Source: Lacrimispora amygdalina (lineage in GTDB: Bacteria; Bacillota; Clostridia; Lachnospirales; Lachnospiraceae). Taken from it: a stretch of DNA of 46,598 nucleotides. The stretch lies in NCBI RefSeq assembly GCF_003432035.1, contig NZ_QOHO01000036.1, forward strand, positions 1 to 46,598. Reading direction: 5' to 3'. The position numbers were made by a program, and so were the translations under genes. Below are positions 1 to 8,563 of the stretch, one piece after another; position 1 is the first letter of the stretch, and each line of letters opens with the position of its first letter. A model generated the notes under the pieces. It was not told the origin of the DNA and did not search any database. It saw nothing but the letters and a program-made list of their open reading frames with translations.

Positions 1-45
1 AAGCCGGTGGTCATGATTTATGAAAAGATGAAATTCTCCTTGTAA
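1..45 (+). CDS. C-terminal tail of an unidentified upstream gene (partial)
   Basis: Frame 1 is open from the window edge and would end a protein in KPVVMIYEKMKFSL before a TAA at 43-45. The fragment is too short to recognise, and it may simply be a chance open stretch. The TTGTAA/TATAAT promoter pair of the next gene overlaps its end. Confidence 0.3.
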   Translation, partial: KPVVMIYEKMKFSL

Positions 46-68
46 TGGAATAGGACAGGATTTATAAT
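40..68 (+). promoter_or_regulatory. Predicted sigma-A promoter for the diguanylate cyclase gene
   Basis: A -35 TTGTAA (40-45) and a perfect -10 TATAAT (63-68) are separated by 17 bases. They lie about 50 bases before the first gene. Confidence 0.5.
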
Positions 69-116
69 GGACCATATTGTGAGTCGAAAGATTCTTAAGG
101 ACAGGTGTTTTTTTAT

Positions 117-1544
117 ATGATGAATCGTAGAAACGGGGGGCACTATCCGCCGAATTTGCTGATCCTGGCAAGTCTTGTAATGTCGGTGATTATCGGAATC
201 TGCGTTTTGAATTTCTATTATTTTCATGAAGTGGACCAGAGTTTGTTTTTGCAGACCCATAGAGATTTAAAGCAGGAGAACGATAAAGCACTGAATTATA
301 TTGAATCCATGATGCAGACAAAATTCGAGTGGCTGGAATTGTTTGCGGTTTACTGTGATCTGCCCGATGGCTCAGGGAACGAGCAGTGGTGGGAGCAGGT
401 ACAGGATTATGAAAAAGAGGATTCCCGGTTTGGCGTCGCAGATGCGTCTGGAACTCTTTACTATGGAAATCGTGAAACTCAGGATATTTCTTCCCGTGAC
501 TATTTTAAAAAAGCGTTAGACGGTGAAAAAAATGTATCCGGATTGCTGAAAGCAGGTTTTCAGGGTCAGGACAGTGTGGTTTTGGCTGTCCCCATTATCA
601 GAGAGGGCACCGTAAAGGGTGTGGCATGTCTGGAATTGTCTGCAGATAAGCTGAAGCAGTATTTAAGTGATACAGATTTAAGCCGTTACGGGGCCAACAT
701 GATATTTAAAAAAGATGGAGAGATTCTGATTTCCTGCACAGCGTGCGAGAACGAGATTTCTCTCTTTGAAATGCTTAAAACCAGGAAGTTGGGACAGGGA
801 CAGACCTTTTCTGAGATGGAAGCCGGGATTAAGGCTGGTCAATCCGGTTATATTACTTATTATGAAAATGATTACAGACGGCTTCTTTACTATCAGCCTA
901 TGGGGATTAATGACTGGTTTATGGGAACCTTTGTGGAGACTGAAGGATATGAGAATACCTTTCTACAGATCAAGGCCCTTTCCGCAAAATTCATTGCAGG
1001 ATCCACCTTCCTGCTGGTATGCGGGGTGGTGCTCACTCTTTTAATTTTCCATACCAGAAAGAAAGAGGAAAAGCGGCTGCAGAAGGATTACCTCACCGGA
1101 GTTTATACCAGAGAGACGGCAAAAAAGCTGGTGGAGCACGGACTGAAGGCGGGAGGAAAAAACCGCTTCTATGCATGTATGTTCCTTGACATCGATGATT
1201 TTAAGAAAATAAACGATACCTTTGGCCACCATAAGGGAGATTTGGTTCTCGTTCAGGCAGGCCAGATTTTAAATGCCTGTACAAGACAGGAGGATGTGAT
1301 CGTACGGTTCGGAGGAGATGAATTCTGTATCTGGCTCTATGGAATGAGAGGAAGAAAACAGCCGGAAGCCATTGCCCAGCGCATTATTAATGCGTTCCAT
1401 ATTTCAGGAAAGGTCCATGCAAGCATTGGAATCACTCTGATCGAAGAAGAGGAAACGGAATACGATGCGATTTTAAAACGGGCGGATCAGGCATTATACC
1501 AGGCAAAGGGAAAAGGGAAAAACCAGTATGCTGTTTATAATTAA
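117..1544 (+). CDS. Membrane-anchored sensor diguanylate cyclase (GGDEF)
   Basis: This protein probably makes cyclic di-GMP from two GTP in response to an extracellular signal. A hydrophobic segment at about residues 12-32 and another at about 291-313 bracket an external region of some 250 residues, the usual layout of a dCache/PDC-type sensor (that fold is inferred from layout). The cytoplasmic part is a GGDEF domain with an intact GGDEF motif at about 399-403. An RxxD (RQED) lies five residues before it, matching the autoinhibitory I-site, so product feedback is expected. The reading frame also has a GTG at 105; I chose the ATG at 117 because AGG at 103-105 then sits 11 bases upstream. The gene has its own promoter and is probably not part of the nusB operon. 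The ligand cannot be told from sequence. Confidence 0.88.
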   Translation: MMNRRNGGHYPPNLLILASLVMSVIIGICVLNFYYFHEVDQSLFLQTHRDLKQENDKALNYIESMMQTKFEWLELFAVYCDLPDGSGNEQWWEQVQDYEKEDSRFGVADASGTLYYGNRETQDISSRDYFKKALDGEKNVSGLLKAGFQGQDSVVLAVPIIREGTVKGVACLELSADKLKQYLSDTDLSRYGANMIFKKDGEILISCTACENEISLFEMLKTRKLGQGQTFSEMEAGIKAGQSGYITYYENDYRRLLYYQPMGINDWFMGTFVETEGYENTFLQIKALSAKFIAGSTFLLVCGVVLTLLIFHTRKKEEKRLQKDYLTGVYTRETAKKLVEHGLKAGGKNRFYACMFLDIDDFKKINDTFGHHKGDLVLVQAGQILNACTRQEDVIVRFGGDEFCIWLYGMRGRKQPEAIAQRIINAFHISGKVHASIGITLIEEEETEYDAILKRADQALYQAKGKGKNQYAVYN

Positions 1545-1574
1545 GCCTCCTATACCGGCGTACAAAAGTTTCTA

Positions 1575-1603
1575 TTGTATAAAAAACCCTGTTAAGGTAT
1601 AAT
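1575..1603 (+). promoter_or_regulatory. Predicted promoter of the nusB-recN operon
   Basis: TTGTAT (1575-1580), a 17-base spacer and a perfect TATAAT (1598-1603) precede nusB. The -35 matches weakly. AGGAGG at 1633-1638 serves nusB. A six-codon overlapping reading frame (ATG at 1642) starts between the ribosome site and the nusB ATG at 1649, and is probably accidental. Confidence 0.5.
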
Positions 1604-1648
1604 AATTCCAAACGTCCAGCAAAATCACCAATAGGAGGACCATGGTAA

Positions 1649-2092
1649 ATGACCAGAAGTAAAATGCGCGAACACTGCTTTAAGATGCTTTTCTGCGCCG
1701 ATTTTCACCCCGCAGAGGAGAAGCTTTGGCAGATTAATCAATATTTTGAGGAACCAAAAGAGGATGATTTCAATACGGAAGGCGTAGAAGAAATTGTTCA
1801 TGACGTAGATATGAGTGATGAGAATTCTGCCTTTTTAAAGGAAAAGACAGAAGCAGTCATGAATAAAATTCCGGAACTGGATGAAAAGATCAATGAAGTG
1901 GCAGAAGGCTGGAAGACAAAGCGTATGGGAAGGGCGGAGTTAACCATCCTTAGGCTGGCTCTTTATGAAATATTATTCGATGAAGATGTGCCGGAAAAGG
2001 TAGCCATCAACGAGGCAGTGGAACTGGCTAAAAAATACGGCGGGAACGAAGCTCCGGCTTTCATTAACGGAGTTCTGGCAAAGCTGGTGTAA
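1649..2092 (+). CDS. nusB: Transcription antitermination factor NusB
   Basis: NusB binds boxA RNA with NusE (S10) and supports processive transcription of rRNA operons. The 147-residue protein is the usual family length, all-helical in character, with the typical N-terminal SKMREHCFKMLF segment and the C-terminal hallmark EAVELAKKYGG followed by FINGVLAKL. AGGAGG lies ten bases before the ATG. The stop codon is two bases before the xseA start, so the two are co-transcribed. NusB followed by xseA, xseB, ispA and dxs is a conserved Firmicute order, which supports the call. Confidence 0.96.
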   Translation: MTRSKMREHCFKMLFCADFHPAEEKLWQINQYFEEPKEDDFNTEGVEEIVHDVDMSDENSAFLKEKTEAVMNKIPELDEKINEVAEGWKTKRMGRAELTILRLALYEILFDEDVPEKVAINEAVELAKKYGGNEAPAFINGVLAKLV

Positions 2093-2094
2093 TT

Positions 2095-3381
2095 ATGGCA
2101 GGTGTTTATTCCGTAACCCAGATTAATGCTTATATTAAAAATATGTTTGCCCAGGATTTTGCACTGAACCGGATTTCCATCAAAGGGGAAGTGTCCAACT
2201 GCAAATATCATACTTCCGGTCATATATATTTTACCTTAAAAGATAAAGCCTCTTCTATTTCGGCAGTGATGTTTGCCGGATCCAGGAAAGGTCTTTCCTT
2301 TCATCTGGAAGAAGGACAGCAGATCGTCGCAAAGGGAAGCGTTGAGGTCTATGAGAGGGACGGAAGATACCAGCTTTATGCCCAGGAGATTACGAAGGAA
2401 GGAATGGGAGATTTATTTGAACGTTTCTTAAAGCTTCGTAATGAACTGGAGGAGATGGGGATGTTTTCCCCTGAATATAAAAAAGAAATTCCCAGATATG
2501 CAAGGCGTGTGGGAGTGGTGACTGCCCCCACAGGCGCTGCAATCCGGGATATTATGAATATATCCGCCAGGCGGAACCCCTTTGTACAGCTTTATCTTTA
2601 CCCGGCTCTTGTACAGGGAAACGGTGCTGCAGAAAGCATAGTAAAGGGAATTGAAATGTTAGACCAGATGGGACTTGATGTTCTCATTGTGGGAAGAGGC
2701 GGCGGGTCCATCGAGGATCTGTGGGCATTTAATGAAGAAGCTGTTGCCAGGGCAATTTTTAACTGCTCTGTACCGGTAATTTCAGCAGTTGGCCATGAAA
2801 CCGACGTGACTATAGCAGATTATGTTGCGGACATGCGGGCGCCAACCCCTTCGGCAGCTGCAGAGCTTGCTGTTTTTGATTACAGACAGTTTAAGGAACA
2901 GACGGACAGCATCCGGTATACGTTAAGAACCATGATGGAGAGGAAGCTGGAGCGCTGCCGCTTTTCCATCAGACAATATGAGCTAAAATTAAAGTATTTT
3001 GATCCAAAACGCAGTATTCGTGAGCAGCGGCAGCGGCTTCATGATCTGGAAGAGAAGTTAAAAAACTTAACTCTTCATCAGATTGAGGCCGAACGGAGGC
3101 ATCTTGATGAATCAGCTTTTCTTATGAGCCAGCTCATTAAGAAGCAGACTTTACGGGACAGGCACAGGCTGGAACTGCTTGCCGGACGTCTTCATGCCTG
3201 TTCCCCTCTGGGAAGGATAGGCGGCGGATATGGTTTTATCACTGATTCGCAGAACAGGAGAATTGACTCCGTTTTGCAGGTGGGAACCGGGGATACGCTT
3301 CGTCTTAAACTGCGGGATGGTATGATTGAGTCCGTAGTATCAGGGGTGGAACCATCAGAAGTGTCAGAAGCAGACAAATAA
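2095..3381 (+). CDS. xseA: Exodeoxyribonuclease VII large subunit
   Basis: This is the catalytic subunit of exonuclease VII, which degrades single-stranded DNA in both directions to oligonucleotides with XseB. The N-terminal ~100 residues form the OB-fold DNA-binding region (YSVTQINAYIKNMF, then GHIYFTLKD). The catalytic core shows GRGGGSIEDLWAFN, SAVGHETDVTIADYVAD and RAPTPSAAAELA. A coiled-coil-like charged segment (about residues 265-350) would carry the XseB-binding region. Its 428 residues are normal for the family. It begins two bases after nusB and ends 14 bases before xseB. Confidence 0.97.
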   Translation: MAGVYSVTQINAYIKNMFAQDFALNRISIKGEVSNCKYHTSGHIYFTLKDKASSISAVMFAGSRKGLSFHLEEGQQIVAKGSVEVYERDGRYQLYAQEITKEGMGDLFERFLKLRNELEEMGMFSPEYKKEIPRYARRVGVVTAPTGAAIRDIMNISARRNPFVQLYLYPALVQGNGAAESIVKGIEMLDQMGLDVLIVGRGGGSIEDLWAFNEEAVARAIFNCSVPVISAVGHETDVTIADYVADMRAPTPSAAAELAVFDYRQFKEQTDSIRYTLRTMMERKLERCRFSIRQYELKLKYFDPKRSIREQRQRLHDLEEKLKNLTLHQIEAERRHLDESAFLMSQLIKKQTLRDRHRLELLAGRLHACSPLGRIGGGYGFITDSQNRRIDSVLQVGTGDTLRLKLRDGMIESVVSGVEPSEVSEADK

Positions 3382-3395
3382 GGAGAAATAAGCTT

Positions 3396-3611
3396 ATGGC
3401 AGTAAAAAAAGAAAGAACCATTGAAGAGACCTTAAAAGATTTGGAGGAGCTGGTCAAAAAGCTGGAAAGCGGAGAAAGCTCATTAGAAGAATCTTTTGCG
3501 TATTATGAGACAGGCATGAAGCTTGTAAAGTCCTGCAATGATAAAATAGATAAAGTGGAAAAAAAGATAATTGTGCTGGAGGAAAATGGTGAAGAACATG
3601 AACTTTCATGA
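3396..3611 (+). CDS. xseB: Exodeoxyribonuclease VII small subunit
   Basis: A 71-residue, highly charged helical protein with the family signature TIEETLKDLEELVKKLESGE near its start. XseB packs along the coiled coil of XseA and is needed for exonuclease VII activity. It follows xseA with a clear ribosome site (AAGGAGAAATAAG). Its 3' end overlaps the start region of the polyprenyl synthase gene, indicating translational coupling. Confidence 0.95.
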   Translation: MAVKKERTIEETLKDLEELVKKLESGESSLEESFAYYETGMKLVKSCNDKIDKVEKKIIVLEENGEEHELS

Positions 3612-4485
3612 AGAACTGTCCGGACGGACCAATGAAGTATGGAAGATTGTGGAGAGCTTCCTTCCGGCTGTAGAAGGATATCAGAGTACCGTTCTTGAGG
3701 CTATGGATTACAGTATGAGGGCCGGAGGAAAGAGGCTTCGCCCCATGCTGATGCAGGAGACATACCGCCTTTTTGGAGGAACGGGAAAAGAGATAGAGCC
3801 CTTTATGGCGGCCATAGAGATGATTCATACCTCTTCTCTGATTCACGACGATCTCCCGTGTATGGATAACGATACCCTCCGCAGAGGACTTCCTACTGCA
3901 TGGGTGAAATTTGGATATGATATGGCAGTGCTGGCAGGTGACGGTCTTTTGATTTATTCCATGGAGACGGCAGCGAAGGCACTTGACTTTTCGGACAGGC
4001 CGGACCGGGTTGCCACAGCTATGGGAATTCTGGCGCAAAAGACAGGAATATTCGGCATGATAGGCGGTCAGACCGTTGATGTGGAGCTGGCTGGAAAGCC
4101 GATTCCAGGTGATAAACTGGATTTCATCTACCGGTTAAAGACGGGAGCTCTTTTAGAGGCTTCCATGATGATCGGAGCGGTGCTTGGCGGAGCGGGGGAA
4201 GACGAGTTAAAAGCAGTGGAAGAGATGGCATCTAAAATCGGACTTGCATTTCAGATTCAGGATGATATTTTAGATGTGACCAGCGATGCAAAGACTTTGG
4301 GAAAACCCGTATTCAGTGATGAAAAAAATCATAAAACCACCTATGTAACATTGGAGGGAATGGAACAGGCGAAGAAGGCTGTGGAGAGAATTTCTGAGGA
4401 AGCAGTTGCCTGCCTTCAAAAGCTGCCGGGAGAGAACGGCTTTCTGGAAGAACTGATCCGGATGCTGGTTAACCGGGAAAAATAA
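3598..4485 (+). CDS. ispA: Polyprenyl (farnesyl/geranylgeranyl) diphosphate synthase
   Basis: This trans-prenyltransferase condenses isopentenyl diphosphate with allylic diphosphates. It carries both aspartate-rich motifs: LIHDDLPCMDNDTLRRG (first, with the DDxxxxD spacing of bacterial enzymes) and FQIQDDILDVTSD (second). Early GGKRLRP is the third family mark. The start is uncertain: GTG at 3589 has better spacing to GGAGG (3578-3582), but the ATG at 3598 gives the usual family N-terminus MNFHEEL, so I chose it. The start lies inside xseB. Being directly before dxs, it supplies precursors in the isoprenoid pathway; product chain length cannot be fixed from sequence. Confidence 0.93.
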   Translation: MNFHEELSGRTNEVWKIVESFLPAVEGYQSTVLEAMDYSMRAGGKRLRPMLMQETYRLFGGTGKEIEPFMAAIEMIHTSSLIHDDLPCMDNDTLRRGLPTAWVKFGYDMAVLAGDGLLIYSMETAAKALDFSDRPDRVATAMGILAQKTGIFGMIGGQTVDVELAGKPIPGDKLDFIYRLKTGALLEASMMIGAVLGGAGEDELKAVEEMASKIGLAFQIQDDILDVTSDAKTLGKPVFSDEKNHKTTYVTLEGMEQAKKAVERISEEAVACLQKLPGENGFLEELIRMLVNREK

Positions 4486-4500
4486 AGGATCTGAAAAAAT

Positions 4501-6402
4501 ATGATACTGGAACTGATTAACGGACCTGACGATATTAAGAAATTCTCCAAACAGGAGCTGACGATTTTAAGTCAGGAAATCCGTGATTTTTTAATAGAAA
4601 AAATAAGTACAACAGGCGGTCATCTGGCCTCCAATTTAGGTGTGGTGGAACTTACCATGGCTATTTATCTTGCGTTTAATCTTCCAAAGGATAAAATTGT
4701 CTGGGATGTGGGGCATCAGTCCTACACCCATAAAATCTTAAGCGGAAGAAGAACGGAATTTGATGAACTGCGCCAGTACGGCGGCATAAGCGGTTTTCCA
4801 AAGCGTAAGGAAAGCCCTTGTGATGCCTTTGATACCGGTCACAGTTCCACTTCTATTTCTGCAGGACTTGGACTTGCCCAGGCAAGAGATGTGCTGGGAG
4901 AAGATCATTTTGTTGTTTCCGTAATCGGAGATGGTTCCTTAACAGGAGGAATGGCATACGAGGCTTTAAATAATGCAGCCCAGATGAAGAAAAACTTTGT
5001 TATTATTCTGAACGATAACAATATGTCCATTTCCGAAAATGTGGGGGGCATGTCAACCTATTTAAACAGCATACGGACCGGCAACGGATATCTGGATTTG
5101 AAAAAGCATGTAACCAACACGCTTTCCAGAATTCCGGTTATTGGAGAACAGCTCATTGATAAAATCAGCCGGACGAAAAACGGCATTAAACAGCTTCTGA
5201 TTCCCGGAATGCTGTTTGAAAATATGGGAATCACCTATTTAGGACCGGTAGACGGCCATAATGTGAAGGCTCTTACAAGGGCCTTAAAAGAAGCAAAGAA
5301 TCTGGATCATACCGTACTGGTTCATGTGATTACCAAAAAGGGAAAAGGATATGCCCCGGCAGAAAAATATCCATCTAAATTTCATGGAGTGGAGCCCTTT
5401 GATATCCTGACGGGCAGACCCAAAAACGAAAAGAAGAATTTAAGCTATACAGATGTGTTTTCAAAGACCATCTGCCGTCTGGCAAAAGACGATAAAAAGA
5501 TTGTGGCTGTTACCGCCGCAATGCCTGACGGAACCGGATTAAAACGGTTCTCCAGTTTATACCCGGACCGCTTTTTCGATGTGGGGATCGCAGAAGAGCA
5601 TGCGGTGACTTCGGCAGCGGGAATGGCAGCAGGCGGCTTGAAGCCGGTAGTGGCAGTTTATTCCTCATTTTTACAGAGAGGTTTTGACCAGGTGCTGCAT
5701 GATGTGTGCATTCAGAACCTCCCGGTGGTCTTTGCAGTTGACCGGGCAGGGCTTGTGGGCAGTGACGGAGAAACCCATCAGGGTATCTTTGATCTTTCTT
5801 TCCTAAGCGCCATACCCAATATGAGTATTTTTGCACCGAAAAATGACTGGGAGCTGGCAAAAGGGCTGGAATTTGCATTTTCCCTTGACAGTCCCATCGC
5901 AGTGCGCTACCCGAGAGGGACGGCTTATCAGGGGCTGGAAGATTTTAAAGCACCTATTGAATACGGAAAAGGCGAGATCATCTATCAGGAAAAGGAGATC
6001 GCCCTTCTGGCAGTGGGAAGCATGGTAAGCACAGGCGAGCACGTAAGGCAGAAGTTAAAAGCGGAGGGCTGGAACTGCACTCTTGCAAACGGGCGCTTTA
6101 TCAAGCCCTTTGATAAAAAGCTGATCGATGATCTGGCGAGCAGACACTGGCTGATTGTGACCATGGAGGAGAATGTTCTTCAGGGCGGATTTGGCTGTCA
6201 GATCAACGGTTATATTCATGAGCATTATCCTGATGTAAAGATATTAAACATTGCCCTGCCGGATGCATATGTGGAGCACGGAAACGTTTCACTGCTGCGC
6301 AAAGGACTTGGGATTGACAGTGATTCCATAATCTGGCGCATGAAGAAGGAATATTTAGATATGGAACGCCAGAACAGGGAATGGAAGGATAAGATGAATT
6401 GA
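4501..6402 (+). CDS. dxs: 1-deoxy-D-xylulose-5-phosphate synthase
   Basis: Dxs condenses pyruvate and glyceraldehyde 3-phosphate with thiamine diphosphate, the first step of the MEP isoprenoid pathway. Clear marks are HLASNLGVVELT, DVGHQSYTHKIL, the thiamine-diphosphate motif VIGDGSLTGGMAYEALNN and, in the transketolase central domain, DVGIAEEHAVTSAAGMA. The 633 residues match the family. It starts 15 bases after ispA and ends one base before tlyA, so the block is one operon. No missing residue or frame problem is seen. Confidence 0.97.
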   Translation: MILELINGPDDIKKFSKQELTILSQEIRDFLIEKISTTGGHLASNLGVVELTMAIYLAFNLPKDKIVWDVGHQSYTHKILSGRRTEFDELRQYGGISGFPKRKESPCDAFDTGHSSTSISAGLGLAQARDVLGEDHFVVSVIGDGSLTGGMAYEALNNAAQMKKNFVIILNDNNMSISENVGGMSTYLNSIRTGNGYLDLKKHVTNTLSRIPVIGEQLIDKISRTKNGIKQLLIPGMLFENMGITYLGPVDGHNVKALTRALKEAKNLDHTVLVHVITKKGKGYAPAEKYPSKFHGVEPFDILTGRPKNEKKNLSYTDVFSKTICRLAKDDKKIVAVTAAMPDGTGLKRFSSLYPDRFFDVGIAEEHAVTSAAGMAAGGLKPVVAVYSSFLQRGFDQVLHDVCIQNLPVVFAVDRAGLVGSDGETHQGIFDLSFLSAIPNMSIFAPKNDWELAKGLEFAFSLDSPIAVRYPRGTAYQGLEDFKAPIEYGKGEIIYQEKEIALLAVGSMVSTGEHVRQKLKAEGWNCTLANGRFIKPFDKKLIDDLASRHWLIVTMEENVLQGGFGCQINGYIHEHYPDVKILNIALPDAYVEHGNVSLLRKGLGIDSDSIIWRMKKEYLDMERQNREWKDKMN

Positions 6403-6403
6403 A

Positions 6404-7219
6404 ATGAAAGAACGATTGGATGTGCTATTAGTAAAGCAGGGACATGCGGAGTCCAGGGAAAAGGCAAAGGCCATCATCATGTCCGGAATCGTATACGTTG
6501 ACGGTGATAAAGAGGACAAGGCAGGTTCCACATTTGAAGAGACAGCAGTCATTGAAGTGAGAGGCAGCACGTTAAAATATGTAAGCCGCGGCGGGCTTAA
6601 GCTTGAAAAGGCCATGACTCATTTTGACGTCACACTGGAGGGGAAGGTCTGTATGGACGTAGGCTCTTCTACCGGCGGTTTTACAGACTGCATGCTTCAA
6701 AACGGTGCTGTTAAAGTTTATGCCGTGGATGTAGGGCATGGACAGCTTGCATGGAAGCTTCGCAACGATGACCGGGTGGTCTGTATGGAAAAGACCAATA
6801 TCCGTTATGTGACGCATGAGGATATTAAGGACAGAATTGAGTTTTCTTCTATAGATGTATCTTTTATCTCCCTTACCAAGGTACTTTTACCGGTTAAAAA
6901 TCTTCTTACGGAAGATGGGGAGATCGTCTGCCTGATTAAGCCGCAGTTTGAAGCAGGGCGTGAAAAGGTAGGCAAAAAAGGCGTAGTAAGAGAAAAATCC
7001 GTACATCTGGAAGTGATCCGGTCGGTGATATCCTATGGAATCAGCATTGGATTTGAGATTCTTCACCTGGAGTTTTCTCCAATCAAGGGGCCGGAAGGTA
7101 ATATCGAATATCTTCTCCATTTAAAGAATCATACGGATGGGGAAAGCTTCCCGGACTACAGTGTAAATCCTGAAAAAGTGGTGGAAGAAGCTCACAAAGA
7201 CTTAAGCGATGGCAAATAA
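6404..7219 (+). CDS. tlyA: TlyA-family rRNA 2'-O-methyltransferase
   Basis: The protein has an N-terminal S4 RNA-binding domain (MKERLDVLLVKQGHAESREK, residues 1-60). A FtsJ/RrmJ-type methyltransferase domain follows, with the SAM-binding motif CMDVGSSTGGFTDC and the later IKPQFEAG segment. TlyA proteins methylate cytidines in rRNA; in Bacillus the homologue (YqxC) lies in the same dxs-argR-recN neighbourhood. Length 271 is normal. It abuts dxs and lies 11 bases before nadK. Which rRNA nucleotide is modified here is not determinable. Confidence 0.93.
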   Translation: MKERLDVLLVKQGHAESREKAKAIIMSGIVYVDGDKEDKAGSTFEETAVIEVRGSTLKYVSRGGLKLEKAMTHFDVTLEGKVCMDVGSSTGGFTDCMLQNGAVKVYAVDVGHGQLAWKLRNDDRVVCMEKTNIRYVTHEDIKDRIEFSSIDVSFISLTKVLLPVKNLLTEDGEIVCLIKPQFEAGREKVGKKGVVREKSVHLEVIRSVISYGISIGFEILHLEFSPIKGPEGNIEYLLHLKNHTDGESFPDYSVNPEKVVEEAHKDLSDGK

Positions 7220-7230
7220 GGAGTCTTAGA

Positions 7231-8088
7231 ATGAAATATTTTTACGTAATCATGAATCCGGATAAAAAGGGAGCCCGGGAGACCGCGGAACAGATCCGGG
7301 AATTTCTCACTGCCAAGGGAGCAGTCTGTCTGATCGGCAGAGGAGAAAAGGTAGAATGGCAGGCAGGGAAACATTACACTGATTCAGCCATGGTGCCCCA
7401 GGAAACGGAATGCGTGATTACTCTGGGGGGAGACGGAACTTTAATTCAGGCAGCCAGAGATTTATCCGGACGCAATCTTCCAATTCTTGGGATTAACAGG
7501 GGAACTCTGGGTTACTTAACCCAGGTGTCCAGAACCGAAGATATTGAATCAGCCCTTTTGGCCCTTTATTATGATGACTATAAGCTGGAAGAGCGGATGA
7601 TGTTAAGCGGGAGTGCATTCCGGAAAGGGCAAGAGATTTACCGGGATATCGCTCTGAATGAGATTGTCATAACAAGAGGCGAATACTTAAAGATGCTTCA
7701 GTTTAAGGTGTTTGTAAATGGAGAATTCTTAACGGAGTACAGAGCGGACGGGCTCATTGCGGCAACTCCAACAGGTTCCACCGCCTACAATTTATCTGCA
7801 GGCGGACCGATTATCGTACCTGATTCCAGGATGCTGGTGCTCACACCCATCTGTTCCCATGCCCTCAATGCAAGAAGCATCGTGCTTTCTGCAGAAGACA
7901 GGATACGGATTGAAATCATGGGGCAGGAAGGAATCAGCCAGGCAGCGGTGTTTGACGGAGATTCGGCAGTCAGTCTTTTGCCTGGAGACTGGATTGATCT
8001 TGGGCGTGCTGAGATCAAAACTGTATTGGTGAAATTAAAAAATTTATCATTTTTGGATAATCTTCGAAATAAGATGGCCGGTATATAA
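7231..8088 (+). CDS. nadK: NAD kinase
   Basis: NAD kinase makes NADP from NAD and ATP. The signature GGDG is at about residues 66-69 (TLGGDGTLIQA). The NE motif (ALNEIVITRG), the ATPTGSTAYNLSAGGPI segment and the C-terminal FDGDS complete the family pattern. Length 285 fits. The gene is preceded by a clear ribosome site and followed 12 bases later by argR. NadK between tlyA and argR is a common clostridial arrangement. Confidence 0.96.
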   Translation: MKYFYVIMNPDKKGARETAEQIREFLTAKGAVCLIGRGEKVEWQAGKHYTDSAMVPQETECVITLGGDGTLIQAARDLSGRNLPILGINRGTLGYLTQVSRTEDIESALLALYYDDYKLEERMMLSGSAFRKGQEIYRDIALNEIVITRGEYLKMLQFKVFVNGEFLTEYRADGLIAATPTGSTAYNLSAGGPIIVPDSRMLVLTPICSHALNARSIVLSAEDRIRIEIMGQEGISQAAVFDGDSAVSLLPGDWIDLGRAEIKTVLVKLKNLSFLDNLRNKMAGI

Positions 8089-8100
8089 GGAGGTGACAGG

Positions 8101-8550
8101 ATGAAACTGGAAAGACACAGCAAAATAGTAGAACTGATCGGAAAATATGAGATTGAGACTCAGGAAGAACTGGCGGATTATTTAAATCAGGCCGGTTTTG
8201 CAGTAACACAGGCAACCGTATCCAGAGATATCAGGGAGCTGAAGCTGACGAAGGTGCAGTCAGAATCCGGAAAACAGCGTTATATGGTGCTTCAGAATCA
8301 GGGATCTTTCAGCGATAAATACATACGGATCTTAAGAGACGGTTATTTATCCATGGATATGGCACAGAATATACTGGTAATCAAGACGGTGTCCGGAATG
8401 GCAATGGCGGTAGCTGCAGCACTTGACGCCCTTCATTTCAGTGAAATGGTAGGCTGCATTGCAGGAGATGATACCATCATGTGTGCCATCAGGACTGTAG
8501 ATGATACCATATTGATGATGGACAAACTGAAAAAACTCGTTACGGGATAA
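8101..8550 (+). CDS. argR: Arginine repressor ArgR/AhrC
   Basis: ArgR is a hexameric arginine-dependent regulator of arginine metabolism. The N-terminal winged helix (about residues 1-70) contains the recognition segment ATVSRDIRELKLTKV. The C-terminal oligomerisation and arginine-binding domain ends with VGCIAGDDTIMCAIR, where the GDDT aspartates bind arginine. Length 149 is typical. AAGGAGGTGA directly precedes it. Its place before recN is conserved in Firmicutes and does not imply that it controls its neighbours. Confidence 0.96.
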   Translation: MKLERHSKIVELIGKYEIETQEELADYLNQAGFAVTQATVSRDIRELKLTKVQSESGKQRYMVLQNQGSFSDKYIRILRDGYLSMDMAQNILVIKTVSGMAMAVAAALDALHFSEMVGCIAGDDTIMCAIRTVDDTILMMDKLKKLVTG

Positions 8551-8563
8551 AAGGAGGCAAGCC

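Noticed and set aside
1642-1662. Six-codon leader frame before nusB
   Set aside because: The start lies only three bases from AGGAGG and the frame overlaps nusB. It is most likely chance.
3454-4038. 194-residue open frame antisense to xseB/ispA
   Set aside because: It crosses two firmly identified genes and shows no domain.
5510-5878. 122-residue open frame antisense to dxs
   Set aside because: It lies wholly inside a well-conserved gene, and its translation matches no family I recognise.
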